From: Larkinella sp965227735
GTDB lineage: Bacteria; Bacteroidota; Bacteroidia; Cytophagales; Spirosomataceae
Length of the DNA stretch: 64,000 nucleotides
Assembly: GCF_965227735.1 (NCBI RefSeq)
Contig: NZ_OZ245776.1
Location: 310,001 to 374,000 of the forward strand
Reading direction: 5' to 3'
This document shows positions 55,533-64,000 of this stretch, in pieces. Each line of letters opens with the position of its first letter. The stretch's first letter is position 1. The notes under the pieces are model-generated. The model saw nothing but the letters and a program-made list of their open reading frames with translations, was not told the DNA's origin and did not search any database. The position numbers were made by a program, and so were the translations under genes.

Positions 55533-57782
55533 TTATTGCATCTTCTTACCCAACGCGTTGTCATACAACTCCTTCGCTTCCACAACGGACAAAACCGTCT
55601 CCCCGTCGATCACAAAACCGCCTTCCGAAACCGTTCCTAACAGCGTAACTGAAACACCCGATTTTTCCAGTGATCCTTCGAATTGAGCCTGTTTGTCCGG
55701 CGAAACCGACACCACCACCCGGCTCTGGCTCTCACCAAACAGGAAGGCATCTTTCCGGAAACTGCCGTCGGTCTGAATCGTAAAACCGGTTTCACCCGCC
55801 ATCGCCGATTCCGCCAGCGTGACGAACAGACCGCCATCCGAAACGTCGTGCGCGGAAACGATCAGTTTTTCAAGGATAATTCCTTTTACAACCGCTTGCA
55901 GGGTAAATTCTTCCTCCAGATCGAAAACCGGGGCCGGAGAACCTTTTACGTTCCGGTACGAATAGAGGTATTCCGACGAACCGGCGTCATTTTTTGACTC
56001 ACCCAGCAGGTAAATCAGATCACCCGGTTTCTGGAATCCGAGCGTCATGCGGTTGCCAGGGCTTTCCATCAGGCCGAGCATCCCAATCGTTGGCGTCGGG
56101 AAAACCGGGCCTTCGTCGGAGCTTTGGTTGTAGAAACTGACGTTACCGCCCGTTACCGGCGTGTTGAACCGTTCGCAGGCTTTTTTCATGCCTTTGATGG
56201 CACCCACAAATTGCCAGTAGACTTCCGGCACATACGGATTTCCAAAGTTCAGGCAGTTCGTGATGGCCAGCGGTTCCCCCCCCGAGCAAACAATGTTACG
56301 GGCGGCTTCGGCCACGGCAATGGCGCAACCTTCTTCGGGATCGGCGTTCACATAGCGGCTGTTGCAATCAACCGTAATGACGATGGATTTGTCGGTACCT
56401 TTGACGCTGACAACGGCGGCATCCGAGGGTGCGTTCGTGCTGCGGTTGGCGGTTCCCACCATCGAGTCATATTGCTCATACACCCAACGGCGTGAGCAAA
56501 TATTGGGGTGCGACAGCAGGTGTTCGGCAACAGTCCGGATTTCACCGCTCTCCACATCCGGAATGCTATCAATAGAGAACTTTTTAAACTCCTGAAAATA
56601 AGCCGGTTCGCGGTATTCGCGTTCGTATTGTGGTGCGCCACCGCCCAGCACCAGGTCATCGGCCGGCACATCGGCGACCAGTTGACCGTAGCGGTGAAAA
56701 TGCAGACGACCGGTATCGGTGACAACGCCAATCTGTTCGCAATTCAAATCCCATTTATCAAAAATCTGACGGATCACGTCTTCTTTTCCTTTTTCAATCA
56801 CCACCAGCATCCGCTCCTGCGACTCCGACAGCAGGATTTCGAACGGTTCCATGTTGAGCTGGCGCGTCGGCACTTTGTCCAGGTCGATGTACATGCCGTG
56901 TTCGCCTTTGGCACTCATTTCGGAGGTCGAGCAGATAATACCGGCCGCCCCCATATCCTGAATACCAACGACATAACCCGTTGCAATGATCTCCAGCGTG
57001 GCTTCGAGCAGCAGTTTTTCCATGAACGGATCGCCCACCTGCACCGCCGGGAGTTTTTCGGTCGATTTATCCGAAATATCTTCCGATGCGAACGTCGCGC
57101 CGTGAATGCCGTCTTTACCCGTGGCCGAACCAACGATAAAAACCGGGTTCCCTACACCGTAGGAAGTAGCCTTGGCCACTTTATCAGTTTCGACAATCCC
57201 GGCCGAAAAGGCGTTTACCAGTGGATTGACGTTGTAACAATCATCAAAATAAACCTCTCCGCCTACCGTCGGAATACCGAACGCATTGCCGTAATCGCCG
57301 ATGCCTTTGACGACGCCTTTCAGCAAGCGCCGGGTTTTGGGCAGCGACAAATTGCCAAACCGCAGGGAGTTCAACTGAGCAATGGGCCGCGCACCCATCG
57401 TGAAAATATCACGATTAATACCGCCGACGCCCGTGGCCGCGCCCTGATACGGTTCGATGGCCGACGGGTGGTTGTGCGACTCGATCTTGAAACTACAGGC
57501 CAGCCCGTCGCCAATGTCGACCAGTCCGGCGTTTTCTTCACCTGCTTTAGCCAGCATCCGGCTCGGCGCATCGCCCGTCGTGTCGCGGGGCAGGGTTTTG
57601 AGCCAGATGATCGAGTTTTTATACGAGCAGTGCTCCGACCACATGACGGAGAAGATACTCAGCTCCGTAAAATTGGGTTTACGGCCCAAAATGGCAATAA
57701 TTCGGTCGTATTCGTCGGGAAGCAGACCCAGTTTGCGGGCCGTTTCGAGGGTTGGTAATTGATCGGTCGTTTCGGCAGACAT
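55533..57782 (-). CDS. purL: Phosphoribosylformylglycinamidine synthase II
   Basis: 749-residue small-type PurL, the synthetase subunit that converts FGAR to FGAM in purine synthesis and normally works with PurQ and PurS (neither is here). Motifs: SVMWSEHCSYKNS, FKIESHNHPSAIEPYQGAATGVGG, DMGAAGIICSTSEM, GGNVSFYNQS, AHDVSDGGLFVTLAE. The start at 57782 (MSAETTDQL) is used; an in-frame codon 30 nt upstream adds no conserved residues and overlaps the likely promoter region. Stop is followed within 15 bp by the Uma2 gene. Confidence 0.96.
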   Translation of the reverse strand: MSAETTDQLPTLETARKLGLLPDEYDRIIAILGRKPNFTELSIFSVMWSEHCSYKNSIIWLKTLPRDTTGDAPSRMLAKAGEENAGLVDIGDGLACSFKIESHNHPSAIEPYQGAATGVGGINRDIFTMGARPIAQLNSLRFGNLSLPKTRRLLKGVVKGIGDYGNAFGIPTVGGEVYFDDCYNVNPLVNAFSAGIVETDKVAKATSYGVGNPVFIVGSATGKDGIHGATFASEDISDKSTEKLPAVQVGDPFMEKLLLEATLEIIATGYVVGIQDMGAAGIICSTSEMSAKGEHGMYIDLDKVPTRQLNMEPFEILLSESQERMLVVIEKGKEDVIRQIFDKWDLNCEQIGVVTDTGRLHFHRYGQLVADVPADDLVLGGGAPQYEREYREPAYFQEFKKFSIDSIPDVESGEIRTVAEHLLSHPNICSRRWVYEQYDSMVGTANRSTNAPSDAAVVSVKGTDKSIVITVDCNSRYVNADPEEGCAIAVAEAARNIVCSGGEPLAITNCLNFGNPYVPEVYWQFVGAIKGMKKACERFNTPVTGGNVSFYNQSSDEGPVFPTPTIGMLGLMESPGNRMTLGFQKPGDLIYLLGESKNDAGSSEYLYSYRNVKGSPAPVFDLEEEFTLQAVVKGIILEKLIVSAHDVSDGGLFVTLAESAMAGETGFTIQTDGSFRKDAFLFGESQSRVVVSVSPDKQAQFEGSLEKSGVSVTLLGTVSEGGFVIDGETVLSVVEAKELYDNALGKKMQ

Positions 57783-57809
57783 GCGGATTGAGCAGAATGT
57801 TCGTTCCGG

Positions 57810-57817
57810 CAAAGGTA
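57810..57817 (-). promoter_or_regulatory. Bacteroidota -7 promoter element for purL
   Basis: Read on the minus strand: TACCTTTG, a full match to TAnnTTTG, 28 bp upstream of the purL start. The -33 position shows TTC rather than TTG about 21 nt away. Confidence 0.5.
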
Positions 57818-57918
57818 AGGCTTTTCGGTCATCCTGCCGAAGTCATTACCGAACGAATCGGGAAATCGACCCGGTTTTCTCAAAAAAATGGCCTAAATTT
57901 CCCGAATTTCCGTTTAAA

Positions 57919-58010
57919 CCCTGAAGCCGTTTTGCCTCCAACCCCCTGAAGGTGGCTTGCCGGAATTGAGAAGCACCCTTCAGGGGGTTGGGGGCAAAAC
58001 GGCTTCAGGG
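57919..58010. repeat. Inverted repeat with 40-nt arms between purL and the HipA-like gene
   Basis: Arms at 57919-57958 and 57971-58010 pair with about three mismatches around a 12-nt loop. The arms contain GCCGTTTTGCC and CAACCCCCTGAAGG, related to the CCCCTAAAGGGG family but without its conserved loop. It lies between two divergent genes, so it is not a terminator for either. Confidence 0.85.
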
Positions 58011-58049
58011 CGAAAATAAGGAAGGCAAATTTATTACTAATCAAACCTT

Positions 58050-58844
58050 GTGAGTACGAACGATTCCCAAATTCGAACCGTCCAGGTAACCCGGTATGTG
58101 ACGCCCCTGCGCGAAGGCGGTTCGCTGCCCGCCATTGTGGAAGCCGACGATGATTTTCTGTACGTTTTGAAATTTCGGGGGGCAGGGCAGGGTGTGAAAG
58201 CGCTAATTGCCGAACTGATTGCCGGGGAAATTGCCCGCGCCCTCGGTTTCCGCATTCCCGAAATCGTGTTTGCTATTCTTGACCCCGTTATGGCCCGCAC
58301 CGAACCGGATGAGGAAATTCAGGATTTGCTGCGGGCCAGCGGAGGGCTGAATCTGGGACTTCATTACCTGTCCCGCGCCATCACCTTCGACGCGATTGTG
58401 AACGACGTCGATGCCCGGCTGGCTTCCCAAATCGTCTGGCTCGACTGCTTCATTACCAACGTGGACCGCACCGCCCGCAACACCAATATGCTGATCTGGC
58501 ACAAAGAACTGTGGCTGATCGACCACGGTGCGGCACTCTATTTTCATCATTCAGGGCAGAACTGGGCCGAACAGGCCGTCAAACCGTTCGGAGCCGTGAA
58601 AGACCACGTGCTGCTGTCGAAGGCGACTGAACTCGAAACCGTCGATGCGGAATTTCGCCGGATTTTAACGCCCGAGCGCATTGCGTCCATCGTGGCGCTT
58701 GTTCCCGATGCGTGGCTGGTTCAGGAAGGTTTTGCCGATTCAGCAGAGGAGCAGCGGCTCGTTTACACCCGGTTTTTGGAAACCCGGCTCGCCCATTCAG
58801 AAATTTTTGTCAAGGAAGCGCAACATGCCAAAACACTTGTTTGA
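58050..58844 (+). CDS. HipA-like kinase family protein
   Basis: 264 residues, GTG start. It corresponds to the short HipA-like family that pairs with DUF3037 proteins. Kinase-type elements: a Lys in FLYVLKFRGAGQGVKAL, the catalytic-loop-like NVDRTARNTNMLI (Asp ... Asn) and the metal-binding WLIDHGAAL. It lacks the N-terminal HipA subdomain and the DNA-binding HipB neighbour of classical HipBA. The DUF3037 gene overlaps its end by 20 bp. Target and role are unknown; a toxin-antitoxin or defence-like function is only a guess. Confidence 0.85.
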   Translation: MSTNDSQIRTVQVTRYVTPLREGGSLPAIVEADDDFLYVLKFRGAGQGVKALIAELIAGEIARALGFRIPEIVFAILDPVMARTEPDEEIQDLLRASGGLNLGLHYLSRAITFDAIVNDVDARLASQIVWLDCFITNVDRTARNTNMLIWHKELWLIDHGAALYFHHSGQNWAEQAVKPFGAVKDHVLLSKATELETVDAEFRRILTPERIASIVALVPDAWLVQEGFADSAEEQRLVYTRFLETRLAHSEIFVKEAQHAKTLV

Positions 58845-59205
58845 GTACGCCGTCATCCGGGTCGTACCGCGCGTCGAACGGGAGGAATTTCTCAACGTCG
58901 GCGTCATTCTGTATTGCCCGGCGCAGGGCTTTTTGAAAACCGTGTTTGAACTGAATGCAGTACGGCTGTGTGCGTTTTGCCGCGAGATCGACATTCCGGA
59001 ACTCCACGAACGGCTCCGGGCTTTTGAACGAATCTGCGCGGGTCGTCGGGAAGGCGGGGCCATTGGTCAATTACCCATTGCGTCCCGGTTTCGGTGGCTC
59101 ACCGCCAACCGCAGCACCATTGTACAAACCTCGCCGACGCATACCGGTTTATGTGACGATGCGGGAGAAAAGCTACAACAACTTTTTGAGCAACTGGTGC
59201 AGTAG
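58825..59205 (+). CDS. DUF3037 protein, partner of the HipA-like kinase
   Basis: 126-residue protein with the DUF3037 pattern: FEYAVIRVVPRVEREEFLNV, GVILYCPAQGFLKT, RLCAFCREIDIPEL, IASRFRWLTANRSTIVQTSP, and HTGLCDD near the end. The ATG at 58825 overlaps the kinase gene by 20 bp. DUF3037 genes recur beside HipA-like kinases, so the two products probably act together; biochemical function unknown. Longer upstream versions of the frame are overlap artefacts. Confidence 0.87.
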   Translation: MPKHLFEYAVIRVVPRVEREEFLNVGVILYCPAQGFLKTVFELNAVRLCAFCREIDIPELHERLRAFERICAGRREGGAIGQLPIASRFRWLTANRSTIVQTSPTHTGLCDDAGEKLQQLFEQLVQ

Positions 59206-59224
59206 CGCCGGGAAGTCCGAATTG

Positions 59225-59785
59225 TTAGTCTACTTTCAAGGGAGGACCAACAACCTGCATGTCATGGTCGGCAAAGATTTTGGCAATTTCTTCATTTGAA
59301 GGCTCTTTTTCCAGGGAAGCCATGGTTACGAAAAACTCCTCCAGTTTGCCTGCGGGTTGAAGAATGACGGTCATTCTTCCTTTCTCACTGACCTGCGTCC
59401 AGGCATGCGGAACTTTCCGGGGCAGAAAAATACTGTCGCCTGCTTTGAGTTGGTATTTATCCTGGCCTACCAGAAACTGGTATTCTCCTTCCTGAACCTG
59501 AAAAATCTCATCCTGATTGGGATGAACATGGAGCGGAGTACCGCGTTTTGGCGATAGAGAGGTCTGTTCAAACACGGCCAAATCGCCATTAGTGTCTTTA
59601 CCGGATATTTTAACATCCAGAATATTCGAATTGACGCCTTTCAATTGAATATGACCATGATACCGCCCCTCTCCGTTATTGACTTTAAATCCTTTTACTG
59701 CCCGGTCATTTCTCCCGAAGATTTGAATGGGAATGGCTGCGGGGGTCACAGCCAGTGTCGTTTGGATAAAGGTTCGACGTTTCAT
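59225..59785 (-). CDS. Exported cupin-domain protein
   Basis: 186 residues with an N-terminal export signal containing twin basic residues (MKRRTFIQTTLAVTPAA). The cupin barrel is at about 75-150: PLHVHPNQDEIFQVQEGEYQ holds the first metal-binding motif (two His and Glu), and FLPRKVPHAWTQV the second. Activity is unknown; cupins range from dioxygenases to isomerases. The start at 59785 restores the signal, and an in-frame start 87 nt upstream is rejected. Confidence 0.85.
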   Translation of the reverse strand: MKRRTFIQTTLAVTPAAIPIQIFGRNDRAVKGFKVNNGEGRYHGHIQLKGVNSNILDVKISGKDTNGDLAVFEQTSLSPKRGTPLHVHPNQDEIFQVQEGEYQFLVGQDKYQLKAGDSIFLPRKVPHAWTQVSEKGRMTVILQPAGKLEEFFVTMASLEKEPSNEEIAKIFADHDMQVVGPPLKVD

Positions 59786-59966
59786 GCATACATTTGTCAG
59801 AATCGTTTTTAATAAACCACCTTTCTTTTCCCAGTTTTTTAGAGTAAGGGTGGATTCATCTTCAAAATACAATGGGTATTGCAGAAAGCCTTGTCCTTTT
59901 TATTTAACGTAATTTCATGTTATCAATAATGCTGGATTTCAGGACGCCGTCCGCAGGGTGGGTGAT

Positions 59967-60191
59967 TCATTCAACCGGTTTATCGTGTTTACCTTCGTAA
60001 ACTTCTTTCAGAAACAAGCCTGTCGATCCCGAAAACGACATAATGGCGTATTGGGTAGCGGTATAGCCCTGCTTTCCTTTGGTTTTGGCCAAAGCCAGCA
60101 TTTCCGCCCGTTTTGATTCCAGGTGCAGGTTGAGCCAATGGACCATTTGCCGGTAGGCATCATTAAATTCTTTCTCTTCCTCCGGGTTCAT
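59967..60191 (-). CDS. Small hypothetical protein
   Basis: 74 residues, charged and helical at the start (NPEEEKEFNDAYRQMVHWL), with a C-terminal half containing SFSGSTGLFLKEVYEG. No family recognised. It has an ATG start and its own stop with no overlap to neighbours, and lies upstream of the tRNA on the same strand direction. Confidence 0.55.
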   Translation of the reverse strand: MNPEEEKEFNDAYRQMVHWLNLHLESKRAEMLALAKTKGKQGYTATQYAIMSFSGSTGLFLKEVYEGKHDKPVE

Positions 60192-60282
60192 TGCTCAATC
60201 GGCTAAATTTGTCCTGATCAGATTGTATACAAAAGAAAATAGCCACCCTTCCAAAAGAGCGGCTACGTGACTTGACATCCGG

Positions 60283-60356
60283 TGATCCCGTTTGGATTCG
60301 AACCAAAGACCGTCTGATTAGAAATCAGATGCTCTATCCAACTGAGCTACGGGACC
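60283..60356 (-). tRNA. tRNA-Arg (anticodon UCU)
   Basis: On the minus strand a 74-nt cloverleaf: acceptor GGTCCCG pairs with CGGGATC (one G-U), D-loop AGCTCAGTTGGATAGAGC, anticodon arm with loop TTTCTAA (anticodon TCT, reads AGA), and T-arm GGTTCGAATCC. Discriminator base A; the 3' CCA is not encoded. Confidence 0.95.
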
Positions 60357-60430
60357 GAAATCGAGTCCAAAAGTACAGGATTAGCCGCAATTCCACAAGA
60401 AAACACCATTTCATTGTCTAATTCATGAAC

Positions 60431-60898
60431 TTACAGTCCCCCAGCGGCTTGCTTCAGGGTAGCAATATCGATCTTATCCATCGCCATCAGGGCCTGCATC
60501 ACCCGCTGGGACCTGCCGGGGTCTTTATCATATAAAAGCTCCCCTAAAACGGTGGGAACAATCTGCCACGACAACCCGTATCGGTCTTTCAACCAGCCAC
60601 ACCGCGATGTGGAGCCTCCCTCAGAAAGTTTCTCCCATAATTCATCCACTTCTTCCTGCGTTTCGCAGTTGACAAAAAACGATACGGCTTCATTAAATTT
60701 GAAGTGTGGGCCGGCATTTAAGGTCATGATTTTTTGTCCTTCGAGCTGAAAGGTTCCGCTCATTACCGGCCCATCGGCACCCATTCGATTCAGACTCAGA
60801 ATTGCTGAATTTTTAAAGATTGAAACGTAAAAATTCATGGCCTCTTCGGCCTGGTTATCGAACCACAGAAACGGGGTAACTTTTGGCTGGCTTGTCAT
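60431..60898 (-). CDS. VOC-family (PhnB/glyoxalase-like) protein
   Basis: 155-residue PhnB-like protein: VTPFLWFDNQAEEAMNFYVS at the start, MSGTFQLEGQKIMTLNAGP, FFVNCETQEEVDELWEKLSE and GWLKDRYGLSWQIVPTVL are the family blocks. Many are mislabelled as demethylubiquinone methyltransferases; no enzymatic role is established for this group. A perfect -7 element lies 32 bp upstream. Confidence 0.9.
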   Translation of the reverse strand: MTSQPKVTPFLWFDNQAEEAMNFYVSIFKNSAILSLNRMGADGPVMSGTFQLEGQKIMTLNAGPHFKFNEAVSFFVNCETQEEVDELWEKLSEGGSTSRCGWLKDRYGLSWQIVPTVLGELLYDKDPGRSQRVMQALMAMDKIDIATLKQAAGGL

Positions 60899-60929
60899 CG
60901 GAGTCGTAGAAAAGGGTAATTCTTTTCAA

Positions 60930-60937
60930 CAAATGTA
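60930..60937 (-). promoter_or_regulatory. Bacteroidota -7 promoter element for the VOC gene
   Basis: TACATTTG on the minus strand, a full TAnnTTTG match, 32 bp upstream of the start at 60898. No clear -33 TTG at the right distance. Confidence 0.45.
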
Positions 60938-61087
60938 TCACCATTACCGCTGGGAAGACGGGGGTAAACGCGACAATCTAAAGGGTCGATTACGCCATCG
61001 GAACCGGTTTCGGTAGTAACTATACCACCAGAAATCCTTTCGTGAATTGGACGGGTTTTAAAAAATGAATCAAGCTTATACTGAACC

Positions 61088-61327
61088 ATGGACAACTTCG
61101 ATGAACAAAATGACGCAACGGGTAAATCCCCGGATGATCAAAAATCCGGAAACCTCAAAGACTCCCTGATCCAGCTCATCAGTCGGGTTGACCCGACCAT
61201 TGACTGGTCAAAAGTTAACTGGGACCAGCGGGAAGGGGACGGTTTTGGCTCCTGCTCCTCAGACGATCAGAGGACGACCCGAAAGCTCGAAGCAGCTTTT
61301 TATGCCCTGAAGCGTGAAAAAGAATGA
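61088..61327 (+). CDS. Small acidic hypothetical protein
   Basis: 79 residues, strongly acidic and polar (MDNFDEQNDATGKSPDDQKS), with a possible helical C-terminus (TRKLEAAFYALKREKE). No family recognised and no flanking partner. It has an ATG and no better frame overlaps it, so it is listed with caution. Confidence 0.4.
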   Translation: MDNFDEQNDATGKSPDDQKSGNLKDSLIQLISRVDPTIDWSKVNWDQREGDGFGSCSSDDQRTTRKLEAAFYALKREKE

Positions 61328-61755
61328 CGTTTTGACCTGGTGAATTACCCGAAAACCGACAGAAGCGGGATCTCATGCCCGACTGAATGGCCTGGCATTT
61401 CGACCGCAATGCCAACGTCAAAATAAACGCCAATTTTGACGTTTAAACAGACATCAGAACAGACGTCAAAACATCCGCATTCACTTCTCTTTATTATTTG
61501 GCCTGACCGCCCCATCCATTCTGGCTTCAGGTAATTAGGACACCTTGCGTATCTCCCGGATTTAAACCATCTCATAAGCCCGGTTATACCAACTATCGAT
61601 TCGTTTTATAGTGTTAGTAAGTCATTTTATGTCCACGCACAAAATTAATATCAACATAGTTGTATTCTTTTTTAACTTTAAGCCAGCTACAACCCTGATC
61701 GAGAAGGGCTGGCAGTTTAAACAAGTTTATATTCCGTATTAACCTTACATTTCTT
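61328..61755. other. Non-coding region before the secreted repeat protein
   Basis: About 430 bp with no convincing gene. It contains an 11-bp-arm hairpin (AACGTCAAAAT at 61414-61424, complement at 61433-61443) with a further GACGTCAAAA copy nearby, and an AT-rich stretch from about 61600 that presumably includes the promoter of the next gene. No exact TAnnTTTG element was found. Confidence 0.5.
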
Positions 61756-64000
61756 ATGCAAAACAACTACCGTTTAACCCTGACACGCCAGGGGTTATTA
61801 CTATTCATCGCACTGTGGGGAAGCCTCTCTTCGCTGTTTGCCCAGTACCCTATTCCACCTGTTTACTGGCAAACGGTTTTCGATAAAACCAATACGCCGG
61901 ATTTTAGCCGGGGCGAACTTTTTAGTTCCGTAGAAATGGCCCGCACGCCAGACGGTGGTAGTGTCATCATAGCACACCCTTTTTACTTTGTCAACAACCA
62001 GAGTAGACCTTTTATCACCAAACTGGACCCTACCGGCAAAGTCGCCTGGACTACGGCTTTACCAGACTTTTTTTTCCCTTCTGCCGTCCAAACCCAGCCG
62101 AATGGAGACATTGTGGTAGCGGGAAATTTTTCGTCCAGTTTTGCCCCGTCCAGTTTTGGATTTGTTCGTTATAACCCGGCGGGTTACATAAATTTTTACA
62201 ATGCGCTTGTATTGCCCGATCAGTTTACAAAACCGCGTAGCCTGGGCGATATGGTTCCCGCTCCCGATGGTGGGTTTTTGTTGGTTGGCTATGAATACCC
62301 ATCCACTACGCCTGACCAGCGCCTGGACATTGTGTTAGCAAAGGTTGACCAAAATCTTACTTTAAGCTGGTATAAATCCGTTGGCGGAAGTGGTATAACG
62401 TTTTTATTTAAAGCGGTTCGAGCCTCAGAGGGCGGAGGATACCTGATTCATGCTCAGACTACTGCTCCTACGATTACAGGGAATCCGGATATGAGTTATG
62501 GGCTTTCATTTGATTTTAAAATTGATGAAACAGGCACGATTGTCTGGCAAAGTGTAGGCCGACAGAATGGGGTCCTGCGCGCACTTTCTCCGCGGAAAGG
62601 CGGTTATTTTGCCATCGGAAATTACGGCTGGATTACATCCAGGGCGGTGTTTAAACTCGACGAACAACTTAATATCATTCAAGGCGTTCCATTGCCTGAT
62701 TCGGAAGAAAATAACAGTCAACATTCCATTTCAATTGCCACAACACCCGATGGCGGGTGTATTGCCGTTGATAAATTAACAGACCGCTATCCCAATGGGC
62801 CTCATTCGGACTACCGGATCACGAAGTATTCTCCCAATTTGGACATCGAATGGCAGGAACAAGGGGGAGGTCCGGGAAATGAAGAAGCCCGTCGTGTCAT
62901 CGTCAACCCCGACGGAACCTACCTGATAGCAGGCACTACGACATCACCCCGGCTATTTGGTGGGGTCGATGCCGAAGGGAAAGTAGCCGTTTGGGTCCGT
63001 CGGCAGGCGGCTTTCGTTAACGCTTTGCAGCTCAAAGCTCCGACCTACGATTGCAATACCGGGGCCATTACCTTCAATACCGCAGGCGGTGACGGTAGCC
63101 CTATTACTTTTGTGGCACCGGGCATTAGCAAGGCCACACCGGCCAGTAACTCAGGAGTTGTGGAAGCCGGTTTACGGTTTGACCCCAAACCCATCCCGAT
63201 TCAGGCTACTCAAAATGGCGTCACGGTAAGCCTTGCGTTTGACCTCAAAGCCTATTGTATCGGCGGAGAACCCGCTCCGGGTGGAGGGAGTCTGTCGCTA
63301 ATCCAGCCCACCTATGATTGCAATACCGGGGCTATTACGTTTAACACGACGGGTGGGGATGGAACCACCATTACCTTTGCGGCACCGGGTATCGCCCGTT
63401 CCAGTGTCACGAGTAATACGGGAACGGTGGAAGCCGGTTTACGGTTTGACCCCAAACCCATCCCCATTCAGGCTACCCAGAGTGGTAAAACGGTAAGCTA
63501 TCTGTTTGATTTACCGGCTTACTGCAACGGTGGGCAGCCTTCTCCGGGTGGAGGTAGCCTGTCGCTCACTCAGCCCACCTACGATTGTGTCACCGGGGCC
63601 ATAACGTTTAATACGACGGGCGGAGATGGAAGCACCATTACCTTTGCGGCACCGGGTATCGCCCGTTCCAGTGTCACGAGTAATACGGGAACGGTGGAAG
63701 CCGGTTTACGGTTCGACCCCAAGCCCATCCCCATTCAGGCCACCCAGAATGGTAAAACGGTAAGCTATCTGTTTGATTTACCGGCTTACTGTAGCCCCAA
63801 TTCGAATGCGCGTCTTGGAGAAAGCGAATTTGGCCAAAAACTGACGGTCCGAATCCTGGAAAACCCCGTACGTCACCAACTCCGTGTTCAACTGGCCGGG
63901 TCCGCTCAGACACCAATCCAGTTACGAATTACTGACTTACAAGGCCATGTTCTCCAAACCCGAACCATCAATCCTGACCAACGAAAAGACAATCAGGTGT
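61756..64000 (+). CDS. Secreted repeat protein with type IX sorting domain (partial, runs off the end)
   Basis: At least 748 residues; the 3' end is beyond the window. Signal peptide (GLLLFIALWGSLSSLFAQ). Residues about 25-415 look like a propeller built of repeats of the PDGGSVIIA / PDGGFLLVGY / PDGGCIAVD / PDGTYLIAG kind. Then come three tandem 89-residue repeats (DNA period exactly 267 bp; starts at 63025, 63292, 63559), each with PTYDC.TGAITFN and ending in a Cys, joined by GGGS linkers. From about residue 695 a C-terminal sorting domain follows (LTVRILENPVRHQLRVQL, IQLRITDLQGHVL), marking it for secretion or surface attachment by the type IX system. Confidence 0.88.
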   Translation, partial: MQNNYRLTLTRQGLLLFIALWGSLSSLFAQYPIPPVYWQTVFDKTNTPDFSRGELFSSVEMARTPDGGSVIIAHPFYFVNNQSRPFITKLDPTGKVAWTTALPDFFFPSAVQTQPNGDIVVAGNFSSSFAPSSFGFVRYNPAGYINFYNALVLPDQFTKPRSLGDMVPAPDGGFLLVGYEYPSTTPDQRLDIVLAKVDQNLTLSWYKSVGGSGITFLFKAVRASEGGGYLIHAQTTAPTITGNPDMSYGLSFDFKIDETGTIVWQSVGRQNGVLRALSPRKGGYFAIGNYGWITSRAVFKLDEQLNIIQGVPLPDSEENNSQHSISIATTPDGGCIAVDKLTDRYPNGPHSDYRITKYSPNLDIEWQEQGGGPGNEEARRVIVNPDGTYLIAGTTTSPRLFGGVDAEGKVAVWVRRQAAFVNALQLKAPTYDCNTGAITFNTAGGDGSPITFVAPGISKATPASNSGVVEAGLRFDPKPIPIQATQNGVTVSLAFDLKAYCIGGEPAPGGGSLSLIQPTYDCNTGAITFNTTGGDGTTITFAAPGIARSSVTSNTGTVEAGLRFDPKPIPIQATQSGKTVSYLFDLPAYCNGGQPSPGGGSLSLTQPTYDCVTGAITFNTTGGDGSTITFAAPGIARSSVTSNTGTVEAGLRFDPKPIPIQATQNGKTVSYLFDLPAYCSPNSNARLGESEFGQKLTVRILENPVRHQLRVQLAGSAQTPIQLRITDLQGHVLQTRTINPDQRKDNQV
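63025..63792 (+). repeat. Three tandem 267-bp coding repeats
   Basis: Copies at 63025-63258, 63292-63525 and 63559-63792, each 234 bp plus a 33-bp linker. Copies 2 and 3 are nearly identical at DNA level over long stretches, while copy 1 is more diverged, indicating a recent duplication of the middle unit. Confidence 0.92.

Noticed and set aside
61345..61575. Small minus-strand gene in the gap before the secreted repeat protein
   Set aside because: Low-complexity product with no start context, crossing a hairpin; no supporting feature.

Overview
The window reads as chromosomal DNA of a Bacteroidota bacterium, most likely a Cytophagales member of the Spirosoma/Larkinella kind. This rests on two large TonB-dependent receptors with N-terminal carboxypeptidase-regulatory-like domains (one followed by a DUF4249 lipoprotein), a protein ending in a type IX secretion sorting domain, the virtual absence of Shine-Dalgarno sequences, and several Bacteroidota-type promoters (-7 element TAnnTTTG). 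Base composition is moderate and fairly even. No transposase, integrase, prophage, rRNA or CRISPR array is visible; the only tRNA seen is an Arg(UCU).

Layout. 1-12.5 kb: glycerophosphodiesterase lipoprotein, fumarase, an Xre/RES toxin-antitoxin pair with a DnaQ-like exonuclease, an xth-pnuC-nadR operon joined by ATGA overlaps, leuS, and a cupredoxin/beta-propeller pair. 12.7-25.7 kb: a subtilisin-like lipoprotein, then a sulfur-assimilation region (TauE-like exporter, metZ-like sulfhydrylase, cysH, cysD, cysN, siroheme sulfite reductase, cobA and a Met8-like siroheme synthase). It is interrupted by an oxidoreductase, a broken UPF0175 gene and a MntA/HepT toxin-antitoxin pair lying between cysD and cysN. 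25.7-36.9 kb: OsmC protein, thyA, a PolX-like protein, TonB receptor plus DUF4249 lipoprotein, a glycosyltransferase and the putrescine enzyme aguB. 37.3-40.9 kb: four uncharacterised genes (coiled coil, membrane coiled coil, membrane-anchored Ppx/GppA-like ASKHA domain, polytopic membrane protein). 41-51.6 kb: aguA, two parvulin chaperones, MoxR ATPase, a second TonB receptor. 51.6-64 kb: DHFR-like protein, MocA-like/XdhC pair, truA, Uma2, purL, HipA-like/DUF3037 pair, small genes, tRNA-Arg, and a large secreted protein with three 89-residue repeats that runs off the end.

Sulfur assimilation is nearly complete here: CysD/CysN activate sulfate, CysH reduces adenylylsulfate, the sulfite reductase makes sulfide with siroheme supplied by CobA and the Met8-like enzyme, and MetZ fixes sulfide into homocysteine. 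AguA and AguB, 6 kb apart, turn agmatine into putrescine.

The most unusual property of the window is its intergenic DNA. Many gaps hold long, often perfect, inverted repeats. They fall into several sequence families, and many have arms built from short iterated words. Two copies 15 kb apart differ at four arm positions and all four changes are compensated in the opposite arm. Related elements also sit inside genes in frame: in leuS, in the sulfite reductase gene, at the end of truA, and at the N-terminus of a secreted propeller protein, where the repeat encodes the predicted signal peptide.
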